A DNA stretch of 64,000 nucleotides from Deltaproteobacteria bacterium IMCC39146 (GTDB lineage: Bacteria; Desulfobacterota; Desulfuromonadia; Desulfuromonadales; BM103): contig JARUHP010000003.1 of NCBI GenBank assembly GCA_030005635.1, forward strand, positions 124,001-188,000, given 5' to 3'. The notes under the pieces were generated by a model that made no database searches, was not told the DNA's origin, and saw only the letters and a list, made by a program, of their open reading frames with translations. How positions within the stretch are numbered: position 1 is the stretch's first letter; each line of letters begins with the position of its first letter. Shown here one piece after another: positions 1 to 9,022 of the stretch. Both the position numbers and the translations under genes were made by a program.

Positions 1-1149
1 CGTTTCAGGAACCTTCAATTTTGGCAGGTCACTGACAGTGATAAGAACGTCCTTCCCTTCAGTCTCAAACCGATTGTCGAGCAGTACTTGTCTTACGATT
101 TCATCTGTGTTGACGGGAATATCTGTTGCCTCCACGTGGTCGGCCGTCGAGAAACACAGCATATCCTCTATGATATGCAACATCCTCTTGGCTTGGGCTT
201 CAACAGCTTCCAACATGTCCAATCCGTCGCCTCTAAGGACCTCGCCATATTGTTCTTTGATGAGTTCGGTATAGCAGGCAACTCCTGTAAGAGGAGACCT
301 CAGGTCATGCGACACAGTATGGGCAAATGCATCGAGCTGTCTATTCACTTCCAACAATTTTTCTGCGGCCTCTTTGCGTTCTGAGATGTCGCGGCAGACT
401 GCGAGCTTCTGAATTTCTCCCTTTGGCCCATGGACGGGTGAATGGATAACTTCGTAGGTACGGCTATTCAGGTTGAAGCTACGCTCCTCTACAATAGATC
501 CAGTAATAATCTTCCCCCATGGACAATTTTGGCAGGGAGTCTCTCTGTCATGGATAACGGCATAACATTTTTCTCCGCGCCTTGCGCCATAAATGTTTTC
601 CATGGCCTTGTTGAAGAAATCAAGACGCAAATCTGCCGTCACGATATAAGCCATATCAGTCATGCCATCGAGGATCGAACGTAATTGGGTTCTTTCTTCC
701 TGCAACTCGTAGGTTCGAGCTTTCACTGCATCTTCGAGCTGTTCGTTATGAATGCGAAGTTTTTTCTCCAGCTGATTATGCGAGGTAACATCAACGAAGG
801 TTTCAATGCCACCCACCACCTCGCCGTTCAGCCGTAGAAAATCGATATTTTTATTAATAATGATCTTTTGTCCCGCCTTGGTGCTGATATGACATTCTGC
901 ACCAATCACGGGCTTTTCTGGAGTGCCGTTATCATAGAGACTGCAGCCTCGGCCACACTCAATACCTTCAAGGATTGAACAGTGTTGACCGACAATCTCA
1001 GACGAAGAGTAGCCTGTTATCCTCTCGGCTTCTCTGTTCCAGTAAACAACATGACGTTTTTCATCAACCAGAAAAAGTCCGCTGGGGATGGTAGCAAGTA
1101 TCAGCTCTTTGGAAAGAGCTTCTAGCAGTTGCCCTTGGTTTAGTGTCAT
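1..1149 (-). CDS. PAS-domain sensor histidine kinase (3' end cut by window edge)
   Basis: Translating the minus strand from the ATG at 1149 gives 383 codons open to the window edge, so the kinase ATPase end is missing. Two PAS domains are visible (about residues 15-125 and 145-260), each carrying a Cys-rich stretch (HCSILEGIECGRGC and PCQNCPW), followed by a HisKA box with AFAHTVSHDLRSPL near residue 295, where the His is the expected phosphoacceptor. No membrane segment precedes the PAS domains, so the sensor is probably cytoplasmic. The Cys pairs could bind a metal or respond to redox, but similar Cys-containing PAS domains are common in deltaproteobacteria and their ligand is not evident. 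No cognate regulator lies next to it inside the window. Confidence 0.85.
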   Translation of the reverse strand, partial: MTLNQGQLLEALSKELILATIPSGLFLVDEKRHVVYWNREAERITGYSSSEIVGQHCSILEGIECGRGCSLYDNGTPEKPVIGAECHISTKAGQKIIINKNIDFLRLNGEVVGGIETFVDVTSHNQLEKKLRIHNEQLEDAVKARTYELQEERTQLRSILDGMTDMAYIVTADLRLDFFNKAMENIYGARRGEKCYAVIHDRETPCQNCPWGKIITGSIVEERSFNLNSRTYEVIHSPVHGPKGEIQKLAVCRDISERKEAAEKLLEVNRQLDAFAHTVSHDLRSPLTGVACYTELIKEQYGEVLRGDGLDMLEAVEAQAKRMLHIIEDMLCFSTADHVEATDIPVNTDEIVRQVLLDNRFETEGKDVLITVSDLPKLKVPET

Positions 1150-1287
1150 GTGACTCCCGTTAAAAACAGTTCTCTGTCTGGCAAAAGTCTGAATGGATTC
1201 AATCCATAAGTATGATTAGCGAAAGCTAATATACGTGAGGGTTGAGTTGATGTAAACAAAATCCAAAGAGAGGTGACCGTATTTAAC

Positions 1288-1950
1288 TTACCAGGGGAGT
1301 TCCTCGCCGTTGCAGTGCCAGAAAGAACCTGAGTTCTCAAGATTGAGAGCCTCTATTCGTTCGGCGAGTCCGGCTGCAGATTCTTGTGGCGTGATCAAGC
1401 CACCAAAGTTGACCATGCGGGTTTTTACAAAACCGGGGTGCAGTTGCGCTACGGCGATGCCGCGTCCTTTCAGGTCAATCGCCAGACTGCGGCCAAGGGC
1501 GTTGAAGGCTGCTTTGGAGGCACGGTAACCATAACGACCACCGGAGGAGTTGTCGGCAATCGATCCCATGCGACTGGTGATATTGGCAATCTTACTTCCC
1601 TCCGGCATGTTGGGCAGCAACGCTTCGCTAATCTTTATAGGTGCAAATGCATTGATCTCCATTTGCAGGCGAATAGAGTCAAAATCGAGCTCACCTAGGG
1701 TCTCATCCAGCAGGACACCTGCGTTGTTGATCAGCAGATCGATTGTTTGTCCCTGCAGGGCGGCCACCAGAAGGGCTACAAAGCCCTTGCTGGTGACATC
1801 AATGCCTTCAATGATTTGCTTCGCGACTTCATCAAGTTCGACCGAGGACTCTCGACAGACCCCAGTGACCTGCCAGCCTTCTGACTGATAGTGACGTGCC
1901 AGTTCGAGACCAATGCCACGATTAGCTCCTGTAATGACAACATGTTTCAT
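1288..1950 (-). CDS. Short-chain dehydrogenase/reductase (SDR)
   Basis: A 220-residue classical SDR. The NAD(P)-binding motif TGANRGIG is at residues 7-14, NNAG at about 94-97, the catalytic Ser lies in the NITSRMGS segment and the catalytic pair in YGYRASK. Substrate is unknown; family members of this size reduce or oxidise small carbonyls or alcohols. The start at 1950 is preceded by AAAGGAGCACAGA, a good ribosome site. It follows the upstream VWA gene by only 14 bases on the same strand, so it may be the last gene of the envelope operon, although nothing in its sequence links it to that function. 138 bases separate it from the kinase gene downstream. Confidence 0.9.
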   Translation of the reverse strand: MKHVVITGANRGIGLELARHYQSEGWQVTGVCRESSVELDEVAKQIIEGIDVTSKGFVALLVAALQGQTIDLLINNAGVLLDETLGELDFDSIRLQMEINAFAPIKISEALLPNMPEGSKIANITSRMGSIADNSSGGRYGYRASKAAFNALGRSLAIDLKGRGIAVAQLHPGFVKTRMVNFGGLITPQESAAGLAERIEALNLENSGSFWHCNGEELPW

Positions 1951-1964
1951 TCTGTGCTCCTTTA

Positions 1965-2963
1965 TTATTTCAAACTGTTTAAACCCACGAAGCTACCGTT
2001 GTTGTCTTCGGCCAGTTTGCGCATCAGGGCGGCAAAACGTGCCGCGTTCTTGCCTGCTCCCGGTTGGGTCATAAGGACGGGGAAGCCGATGGTGTGTATG
2101 CGTACTCGGCTACCTTTGCTTGCAGAGACATTTTTTTGTCGGATAGTGTTGACTACGTTCTGCATCGGGCCTCCGGAAAAGTCGTCACCGAAGACGTAGA
2201 GGCTGATGCGTTTGTCCGAAGCGTAGAAGCGTTGGATCGCCTTGGTGACCCCCTCAACCGGGCTGGAGTTGGAGAAAGGTGCCCAGGAGGAGAGCCGGTC
2301 GAGGATCGCGCGTCGACGGGCATTTGAATCCGGAATCCAGCGCCCGGCATACTGGGAGAACATGTAGTCTCCCATATCGTTGAGCACCTGAACCCCCTTG
2401 ACACGCGGATAGATGGCGAGGATCTCTTTCATCTTCTGACGGACCAGCGGCCAGGCGAAGCGCTGCATGCTGCCCGAAGTGTCGATGACGAAGATGATAT
2501 ATTCGCTGTCCACCGGAATGCCGCCGATGACCGCAGCTTCTTTGGGACGCTGGTAGTCTGTGAGCAACTTTCGCATCTCGTCGCTCAATTCCTGTTTGGC
2601 ACTCTTTAGCTCATCCGCGATCAGGCTTTGCGCTTCGGCCGCCGTGCTGGCGAGGTGATATTGTCCTTCAATGTCGGTCAGGGCTCCCTGTAGACGGGCC
2701 AGCTTTTCTTTGTCTCTGGAGAGCTGCTCCTGCTTGGCGATCAGCTGCCGGTTGAAAAACTGGGTTTCCCCACGGATGTCGTGGAGCTCTTTTTCCAACT
2801 GTACCACAAGGCCGGAGAGGTCGACATTGGTCTGCTCGATCACCCGTGGCTCGGAGATCTTCGAGATGACCAGCAGCAGGATGATGGCCCCGAAACCGCA
2901 GGAGATCACGTCGAGGAAAGAGAGGTTAAAAACCTCAATCTGGCGGCGTCTTCTCATGGCCAA
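1965..2963 (-). CDS. ExbD/TolR-like N-terminus fused to von Willebrand A domain (first of two)
   Basis: 332 residues. A very basic N-terminus (four consecutive Arg at 4-7) leads into one membrane segment, about residues 12-34, written NLSFLDVISCGFGAIILLL. The FNLxFLDV pattern with an Asp (D18) at the start of the helix is what ExbD, TolR and MotB use to carry ions. A coiled-coil stretch follows (about 45-140), then a VWA domain (about 150-325) with the MIDAS motif DTSGS. Predicted topology is a short cytoplasmic tail with VWA in the periplasm. It overlaps the next VWA gene by 10 bases, and the two are likely translated together and may form a heterodimer. The motor role is inference from the TM-Asp motif and the adjacent TolQ-like gene. 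Confidence 0.85.
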   Translation of the reverse strand: MAMRRRRQIEVFNLSFLDVISCGFGAIILLLVISKISEPRVIEQTNVDLSGLVVQLEKELHDIRGETQFFNRQLIAKQEQLSRDKEKLARLQGALTDIEGQYHLASTAAEAQSLIADELKSAKQELSDEMRKLLTDYQRPKEAAVIGGIPVDSEYIIFVIDTSGSMQRFAWPLVRQKMKEILAIYPRVKGVQVLNDMGDYMFSQYAGRWIPDSNARRRAILDRLSSWAPFSNSSPVEGVTKAIQRFYASDKRISLYVFGDDFSGGPMQNVVNTIRQKNVSASKGSRVRIHTIGFPVLMTQPGAGKNAARFAALMRKLAEDNNGSFVGLNSLK

Positions 2964-4051
2964 TCCCTCGTTGGGGTGAGAAAAGACCCACCTGTCTCTA
3001 TGGCGAGTTTCCAGAAAGAGACCGCAGCCATGGGGTCGCCTTCCATCGGGAAGAGGATGGTATTGATCGGGACGGCTCTGGGCAGAACTCCGGTCGCCTG
3101 ATGGAACAGCTTCAGGCGTTCGTCGCCCGAGATGGTGTTCTTTGAACTTTTTTTCTCCCCTTGGGTGGGGAGACCATCGGTGAGCAGGAGAATATTATCC
3201 GGACGCGGTTTCATGCGCGCGGCCGCAGCAAAGGCGTTGTAGAGGCTGGTCCCTCCCTGGGGGATGGTCTGCTTGAGTGCTGCCAGCAAGCGGTTGATAT
3301 TCTTGTTATCAGAGGTCGCAATCCACTTGTTTTTTAGCCCTGCTACGGCCGGAGAGGTGTCTGTGTTGAAGGTGTAGAGTTGTAGCGAACTGTCTGCAGG
3401 GAGGTTGGCGGTCAACCATTCGGCGGTTCTGAGGGTGCGCTTCCATTTGGGCGTAGATTTCTTGCTGCGGTCATCAAGATTGCGGCGGACGATGATGTTG
3501 ACGATGGTTTCATCGAGCATGCTGGCCGAGGCGTCAACCAACAGCAGGACTCTCTTGCCGCCGAGCCGTAAACCGGTGAGATACTGCCGGTCCCCCTGGC
3601 CGATAAACGCGCGAACCTGGGCACCACGGGCAAGTTCTGTTTGTTGCTCTGCTCCGATTCGTCGACTCTCTGCGTCCAGGTTGAGGAGGTCTGATTGCAG
3701 GGCGTTGATATGCTTTTTCGACGCCTGGCTTTTGCCGCTCATTGTGGCCAGCTCGAGCTTGGTCTGTTCTACATTACTGATCACCTGCCGGGAAAGGCCC
3801 TCTGTCCGGACGATTTCTTCTTCTGTCTGGACCATACTGTTCTGCAGGCTGACCAGGTATTCTTTACCGACCTTGACTTCACGTTCGATACGCAAGACCT
3901 CGCTGCGCAGATCGGTGACGATCTCCTTGCGGGTGGCCAGCATGTCTCCGTTCAGAAGCATGACCAACAACACGACTGCGCCAAAACCACAACACATGAC
4001 GTCGAGGAATGCCAGGTTGAATTGTGAACTGCTGCGACGACGAGGGGGCAC
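2954..4051 (-). CDS. ExbD/TolR-like N-terminus fused to von Willebrand A domain (second of two)
   Basis: 365 residues, a paralogue of the VWA protein that follows it. The N-terminus is basic (RRR at 4-6), then FNLAFLDVMCCGFGAVVLL forms the only membrane helix, with Asp17 where ExbD/TolR/MotB have their proton-carrying Asp. A long coiled coil (about 38-150, rich in Glu, Lys and Gln) separates the membrane from the VWA domain (about 165-360), whose MIDAS is DASAS with a later LLTDGLP segment. The gene lies 15 bases after the TolQ-like gene. Two different B-type subunits beside one A-type subunit suggests a complex with an asymmetric B dimer; this stoichiometry is inferred, not shown. Confidence 0.85.
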   Translation of the reverse strand: MPPRRRSSSQFNLAFLDVMCCGFGAVVLLVMLLNGDMLATRKEIVTDLRSEVLRIEREVKVGKEYLVSLQNSMVQTEEEIVRTEGLSRQVISNVEQTKLELATMSGKSQASKKHINALQSDLLNLDAESRRIGAEQQTELARGAQVRAFIGQGDRQYLTGLRLGGKRVLLLVDASASMLDETIVNIIVRRNLDDRSKKSTPKWKRTLRTAEWLTANLPADSSLQLYTFNTDTSPAVAGLKNKWIATSDNKNINRLLAALKQTIPQGGTSLYNAFAAAARMKPRPDNILLLTDGLPTQGEKKSSKNTISGDERLKLFHQATGVLPRAVPINTILFPMEGDPMAAVSFWKLAIETGGSFLTPTRDWP

Positions 4052-4066
4052 GAAAAGACCTTAGTT

Positions 4067-4888
4067 TCAGGGTGCGGGTTTGATCCGCAGTTTGTTGATC
4101 AGGTTGCGCTGGCAGTAGGCGCCGGCATCGTGAATCAAGCGCTCCTGGCGGTGCTGGAGTTGATGAATGAAGAACATCATCACGATGCTTAAGACCAGGG
4201 CGATAAAGGTGGAGTTGAAGGCGACACCGAGGTTCTGGGTGACGCCGGTGATATCTCCCTCGACAGCACGATGAGCCTGAGAGAGCGCTGCTCCGATGCC
4301 GCGCACGGTGCCGATAAAGCCGACCGAGGGAATGGCCCAGGCGATATAGCGAATGGTGGAGAGTTCGGAATCGAGACGGTCGCCGTGGGTCTCGCAGGTC
4401 TCACGGACCGATGTGGCTGCATCCTGGATGTTGCGGGTTGCAGCGAACCGCTGGATCGAATTTAACAAAGCTGTCGGCAGCAATAAATCACGGCTCGTAT
4501 TCGGCAGTTCCTGCAGCCGTCCCATCAACTCGCGTGTATCTTCCGGACCGATCGGCATGTTGCCGGGCAATTGCAGCAGGTCTTCATCCAATTGGCCCTG
4601 CTGACGCCAGATCGCGACTCCCTTGTAGATGAGGATCGCCATGGCCCAGAAGAAGAGGACCAGGCAGGCTTCCTGCTCGAAATCACGGATAACAACGTAG
4701 AAGCTTTGTTCTTGGACGGCGTCCGGTTGTTCTAGCATTCGGGCCTGTTGCATGATCAGGGAGGACTCGGCTTTGGGTCGGATCAGGGAGACATAGGCTC
4801 CATGAACGATGATGAAGACCAACAGCAGGCTAAAGACCTGGTAGATCATCTCGGTAGGGAAACTTTTTCCGCGCATAAGACGTATCAC
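4067..4888 (-). CDS. MotA/TolQ/ExbB-family proton-channel protein
   Basis: 273 residues with four predicted membrane helices: about 16-38, 74-94, 180-204 and 220-245. The third contains IPSVGFIGTVRGIGAAL and the fourth VAFNSTFIALVLSIVMM, which match the two signature helices of the TolQ/ExbB/MotA family, including the conserved small residues and Thr facing the pore. Between helices 2 and 3 lies a cytoplasmic loop of about 85 residues. Family members form pentamers around two B subunits and convert ion flow into movement or force across the envelope. The two VWA proteins encoded immediately downstream supply plausible B subunits. No standalone ExbD, TolR, MotB or TolA gene is present nearby. 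Confidence 0.9.
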   Translation of the reverse strand: MIRLMRGKSFPTEMIYQVFSLLLVFIIVHGAYVSLIRPKAESSLIMQQARMLEQPDAVQEQSFYVVIRDFEQEACLVLFFWAMAILIYKGVAIWRQQGQLDEDLLQLPGNMPIGPEDTRELMGRLQELPNTSRDLLLPTALLNSIQRFAATRNIQDAATSVRETCETHGDRLDSELSTIRYIAWAIPSVGFIGTVRGIGAALSQAHRAVEGDITGVTQNLGVAFNSTFIALVLSIVMMFFIHQLQHRQERLIHDAGAYCQRNLINKLRIKPAP

Positions 4889-4893
4889 CTCAT

Positions 4894-5124
4894 TCAGATA
4901 TCAGTCGGGAAGGGGACGGTGCTGTCCACACTTATCTCTTCAGTCGATTTATAGGGGCGTGGCCATTCTGGCGACTTCTTTTCCTTGGCAACTTTTTTGT
5001 CTGCGTCTTGCTTCACTTCACCGGCCTCTACACTTTTCTGGGTTTCCTTGCTGGCGTCCTTGTCAAGAGCAACAGCGCTGGCAGTGATCATCAACAAGAC
5101 GAGCGTGAAAGCCAAGAATCTCAT
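4894..5124 (-). CDS. Small exported protein of unknown function
   Basis: 76 residues. The N-terminus MRFLAFTLVLLMITASAVA is a clear signal peptide, with cleavage likely after Ala-Val-Ala. The mature part is short, charged and Lys/Glu-rich (KVAKEKKSPEWPRPYKS), with no recognised domain. The start overlaps the stop of the PEGA/FGE gene by 4 bases, and the TolQ-like gene starts 5 bases after its stop, so it is locked into the operon. It could be a small periplasmic component or a linker of the putative motor. No homologue is recognised. Confidence 0.7.
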   Translation of the reverse strand: MRFLAFTLVLLMITASAVALDKDASKETQKSVEAGEVKQDADKKVAKEKKSPEWPRPYKSTEEISVDSTVPFPTDI

Positions 5125-7517
5125 TTGGCATACCTCGCTATCCGGAAGCCAATGTCATTAGCTGCTTCCCTGCTGTAACGGCGATAACTGAAGCGCAGTT
5201 CGGTTATGCTGGCGTCCCGCCAACTTGAACCCCGGACCACGCGATGTGCGCCGCTTGTCGGGCCCATCGGATCGACAGCGTTCTTATCCGCATTGCCATT
5301 GAGGGCGGAGTAGTAATCGTGACACCACTCTGCCACATTGCCGCCGAGGTCATGAATGCCTGCCGGGTTGGCCGCGAAAGAAGCGATCGGTGCACTCGCT
5401 GCGAAGCCATCGTTATAGCCCTCGATGACCATGGGCAGAAGGTGCCGCGCTGATTCATCGGCGAAGTTGCCTGCTTTGGCTTTCGGTGGGTATTTTCCCG
5501 CCCAGGGATAGCGCGCCCGTTCTTTCTGGCCAGCTATCCTAGCCGCGAAGGCCCATTCTGCCTCGCTGGGCAGACGGTAGCCAGCGCCTCCTGGATCAGC
5601 AACAACCATGGTGCCATTCTCTTCACGGTAGAAGGGCGGTAGCCCGTCTTTTTTGCTCAGCCAGTTCATGAACTTTGCGGCATCCTCCCAGGTAACGTTG
5701 GCGACCGGATGCGAATCTATGTCGAGAGAACGGTTACCTGACATGCCCGAAGAATGCTGCGTCCGGAACAGTTTATATTCGGCGTTTGTCACCTCGTGCG
5801 AGGAGAGATAGAAGTGCCGCTGTATGGAAACTTTATGTTCACTTTCGTTGGCACGACGTCCAGCTTCTTTTCTGGAGGCTCCCATGATGAAAGGCTTTGG
5901 TTTGATCAAAATCAGCGTCTGGCCGAGGCCTGTTGTTTTTACAGGTTTGGGTGCGGTCAGGGTTTCAGGCGCAGCAGCGGCCTGTTTGCTTTGTAGCTTT
6001 ATCTCAATGCGTTGACTGTAAGCGGCCTGTGGCGTCACGGTCTTGCTTGCGCTTGCGTAGCCTTTGGCCTTCATTTCGACAGTGTGGGGTTTGGTGGTCA
6101 GGCGGAAGCGACCACTAGACAGCGTTTGTTTCTTGCCGTTGATATAGAGGCTTGCATCTGCCGGGTTCCCGGTGATGAAGACTGTTCCGTACTCCGGTTC
6201 GAGCTTAAGGGTGAGATCACGCTCCTCTTCAGGTTCGAGTAGGACCTTGCGGTTTGCCGGTAGATAGCCGGGCAGGGTCAGACGGAGGGCGTGATTGTTT
6301 CCTGGTGACAGCTCGATGGAAAGAGGCGTCAGCCCTTTGTAGCCACCATCGATAGAGACTGTAGCCCCGGTCGGAACCGACGAGATGGCAACTTTGGCCG
6401 GCGCCGGTTCAAGTTGGTAAACAGCGGGTGTCATGTCCTCTCCCGCGACAACTTCAAGCTCGACCCCGAGAGGGGAGAAGTCCTCCTTGCTGAAGACCAG
6501 CTCGCGACGGCCGGCGATCATCTCCAACTCCAGCGGCGTCGTGCCAAGCTCTTCGCCGTCGACACTCAAGGTTGCATCCTCCGGTTCTGTGTGAAGAGTG
6601 ACCATCGCCCAGGCCGGTTTGAGTTCAACTTGCAGTTGCTGTTTCGCTCCGAAGCCTTCGATTTCGATCTTTGTCTCGCATGGCAGATAGCGTTCGTGTT
6701 TGAAGCCTATGCTGCGGCTGCCAGCAGGAATCTGCACACCCTGTAGAGGCGTTTCTCCTACCGCAAGGCCATCGATCAGGACGGTGGAACCGGAGGGAGT
6801 GCTGGTCAAGTCAATCAGGCCCGGCAGCTTCAGCATGGTGAAGTTGTAGCGACTGCCGCTGCCGGAAATCTCAATAGGCTCTTCTAAAGGAAGGTAGCCT
6901 TTTTTCTCTGCATGGAGAGTGTAACTGCCGGAAATCCCAAGGTAGCTGTCACCTGATTTCACTGGCGGTGGAAAGCCGGACACGGAGAGACTGTCCGGAA
7001 CGGGTGTGACCAAGACAGAGAGGGGGTTGGCCAGCAGTACAAAAGCCGCTCCGGCTAAGAGGAGCAGGAAGAGAACAATGGCCAGGTTCCGAAGCTTGCG
7101 GCCGCTAGCTCGTCGCGTCTCAACAACCGGCAGGATCTGTTCATCAACGGCGCTTTCCTCCGGGAGCTCAACGGGGGGGCGCAGCATTTGGGCCGAGGCT
7201 TTGCAGAGATGAATCTCCACACGCTGCCCTGAAAGATGCCAGGAGATGAGAGTGTCACCGATGCGGGTCGTGTCGCCAGCTTTAAGCCAGACCGAACCTG
7301 TTACCGGTTCATCATTGTGATAAACATCGCCGGGTGAGGTGCCGTCCGCAGGCTGCAGAAAGAGATGGTTGCGGGACTCCGCAACGTAAGCGAAGATCCC
7401 GCCATCGCCATCCAGTCGAACATGGGCGGTGGCGTCCATGCCGATGAGCAGGGGCAGGCTGGTCTCGTCAAATGCGATGACCTTTTCGCTGCCGATTATC
7501 TCAATCAGACGGTTCAA
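5121..7517 (-). CDS. FHA-like / TM / PEGA-repeat / FGE-sulfatase-fold protein
   Basis: 798 residues in three parts. Residues 1-105 look like a forkhead-associated-type beta sandwich (starts MNRLIEIIGSEKVIAFDETS, later an IGDTLISW strand). One membrane helix lies at about 145-167 (LAIVLFLLLLAGAAFVLL). About 170-530 holds a series of PEGA-like repeats, several with the hallmark G-x-TPL turn (GETPL, GTTPL, GLTPL). The C-terminal 230 residues are a formylglycine-generating-enzyme-like domain (FIMGASRKEAGRR, RLPSEAEWAFAAR, GGNVAEWCHDYY, RVVRGSSWRD, IGFRIARY). The Cys pair needed for FGE chemistry is not seen, so this domain is probably a binding module. Topology predicts a cytoplasmic FHA-like part and periplasmic PEGA/FGE parts: a signal-to-envelope connector. 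Confidence 0.85.
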   Translation of the reverse strand: MNRLIEIIGSEKVIAFDETSLPLLIGMDATAHVRLDGDGGIFAYVAESRNHLFLQPADGTSPGDVYHNDEPVTGSVWLKAGDTTRIGDTLISWHLSGQRVEIHLCKASAQMLRPPVELPEESAVDEQILPVVETRRASGRKLRNLAIVLFLLLLAGAAFVLLANPLSVLVTPVPDSLSVSGFPPPVKSGDSYLGISGSYTLHAEKKGYLPLEEPIEISGSGSRYNFTMLKLPGLIDLTSTPSGSTVLIDGLAVGETPLQGVQIPAGSRSIGFKHERYLPCETKIEIEGFGAKQQLQVELKPAWAMVTLHTEPEDATLSVDGEELGTTPLELEMIAGRRELVFSKEDFSPLGVELEVVAGEDMTPAVYQLEPAPAKVAISSVPTGATVSIDGGYKGLTPLSIELSPGNNHALRLTLPGYLPANRKVLLEPEEERDLTLKLEPEYGTVFITGNPADASLYINGKKQTLSSGRFRLTTKPHTVEMKAKGYASASKTVTPQAAYSQRIEIKLQSKQAAAAPETLTAPKPVKTTGLGQTLILIKPKPFIMGASRKEAGRRANESEHKVSIQRHFYLSSHEVTNAEYKLFRTQHSSGMSGNRSLDIDSHPVANVTWEDAAKFMNWLSKKDGLPPFYREENGTMVVADPGGAGYRLPSEAEWAFAARIAGQKERARYPWAGKYPPKAKAGNFADESARHLLPMVIEGYNDGFAASAPIASFAANPAGIHDLGGNVAEWCHDYYSALNGNADKNAVDPMGPTSGAHRVVRGSSWRDASITELRFSYRRYSREAANDIGFRIARYAK

Positions 7518-9022
7518 ATCGGTTCCTCACAGCGCAGGGTGAAGATTATTTTGCCGGAACCCGGTCGAACTTTGAGTGTCTGCCGTACATCCCTGAAGCC
7601 GTTGCGACTGCCAGTGGCGGTGTAATTGCCTGTGCGCAGAACAAGCTGTTTTTCTTGAAAAAGGCCGAGACGGCCGACATGATAGATCACCACATCTGTC
7701 AGTCCGTCCGACATAATCGCGACTTCGATCTCGGCCTCTGCCTCGGTGACCAACGTGTCAAGTCGGTTTATCTGTGACGTAAGGATTGGTCCCTGGGGAG
7801 AGAATTGCGAGGCATAGAGTAACGTTTGTCGGGCCTCTCTCCTGGGGCCGTCGGTGAAGAGGCGTTCCGGTTTGGCGAAAACCGCTGCGAACTGATTGTC
7901 CAACTCAACCCGCAACCTCGCGCGCTCTTTGCAACTGGAGGCGAAGGCCGCATTTGAATCCAGGCTGAGCGCCTCTGTGCAGGTTTTTAAGGCTTCCGAC
8001 CAACGTTCCTCCCGCTCCAGTCGCTCTGCGTTCTGACGCAGGACGGACAGTCTGCCTGCACGCTGGTTCAGCAAAAGCTGTTGCTTGAGATCGTGAACGG
8101 CACGTTCTTCGGGTTTGATGGTTTCGGCTTTTTGTAGCGCAGTTCTGGCTGCCGCGGTTTTGCCTTCGGCCATCGCCTGCAGGGCACGGCTCATGGCCTG
8201 TTGAAACTCTTTTTCGGCGATCACTGCATTGACCCGGGCCAGAGACTGCTGCGCCGGTGCGTTTTCCGGATCAAGCGTTGCGGCTTCTGAAAACGCCCGA
8301 AGCGCCCCTTCCGGATCATCGGCGGTTTCCATGCTCTGACCGTCTTGTATGAAACGCAGCACGGTGGGGAGTTGCTCTGCTCTGCGTAGGCCTGCTGTGG
8401 CTCTCTCCTCATCGGCATCGATGGCGAGAGCCTGTTGGAAAAACTCGACTGCAGGCTCCGGTTTGCCCTGCTCGAGAGCGAGCAGTCCCCCAGCAACGGC
8501 CTCTTCGAGAAGCGCCACTTTTGAGGCCATGAGAGCGTTCAACTTGTCGATCGCTTCATTGCAAGCGTCTCGCGCCGGCAGGTACTGTTGCTCTTGCAAC
8601 AATTGACTGCATTCTTTGCCCCGGGCTGTGGCCGCTACATAGCTTTCTTCACCCCATGCCGAGACGTTCTCCGCTTCGGCCTCAGCCTGTTTACGCAACC
8701 AGGTGCCGATCAGTTGTTCGACCTCGGTTGTCACCTGGTCCGTCGCTTCCGGACTGTTGACAGCCTGATTTTGCATTGGATTCTGCGGTTTGAGGGTGTC
8801 GGTTTCCTGCACGGTTGTCGGTGCTGTTGGCTTCTCGCTCATAAGTGGTAGAAGAACGACCAATAGGGCAGTGATAACCAGCACCAGGCCACCAACCGCT
8901 ATCAGTAGCGGGGTGCGGGATGGTTTCTGCTCCTCTCCTGCGGTTGCATCAGGAGGGGTCAGGGTCGGAGGCCTCTCTGGAGGTTTGCTATTGTTTTGTT
9001 TAGAGGTGGATTCCTCGGTCAT
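7514..9022 (-). CDS. Membrane-anchored TPR protein with PEGA-like C-terminus
   Basis: 502 residues. A Pro-rich cytoplasmic tail (1-38) precedes one membrane helix (about 39-61, LLIAVGGLVLVITALLVVLL). The periplasmic part has alpha-helical TPR-type repeats from about 130 to 400 (for example ALEQGKPEPAVEFFQQALAI and AFSEAATLDPENAPAQQSLA). The last 75 residues resemble a PEGA domain (LVLRTGNYTATGSRNGFRDV). The start overlaps the stop of the lipoprotein gene by 4 bases and its stop overlaps the FHA/PEGA/FGE gene by 4 bases. It is a plausible periplasmic scaffold joining the inner-membrane complex to the outer-membrane lipoprotein; this role is inferred from architecture and operon position. Confidence 0.85.
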   Translation of the reverse strand: MTEESTSKQNNSKPPERPPTLTPPDATAGEEQKPSRTPLLIAVGGLVLVITALLVVLLPLMSEKPTAPTTVQETDTLKPQNPMQNQAVNSPEATDQVTTEVEQLIGTWLRKQAEAEAENVSAWGEESYVAATARGKECSQLLQEQQYLPARDACNEAIDKLNALMASKVALLEEAVAGGLLALEQGKPEPAVEFFQQALAIDADEERATAGLRRAEQLPTVLRFIQDGQSMETADDPEGALRAFSEAATLDPENAPAQQSLARVNAVIAEKEFQQAMSRALQAMAEGKTAAARTALQKAETIKPEERAVHDLKQQLLLNQRAGRLSVLRQNAERLEREERWSEALKTCTEALSLDSNAAFASSCKERARLRVELDNQFAAVFAKPERLFTDGPRREARQTLLYASQFSPQGPILTSQINRLDTLVTEAEAEIEVAIMSDGLTDVVIYHVGRLGLFQEKQLVLRTGNYTATGSRNGFRDVRQTLKVRPGSGKIIFTLRCEEPI

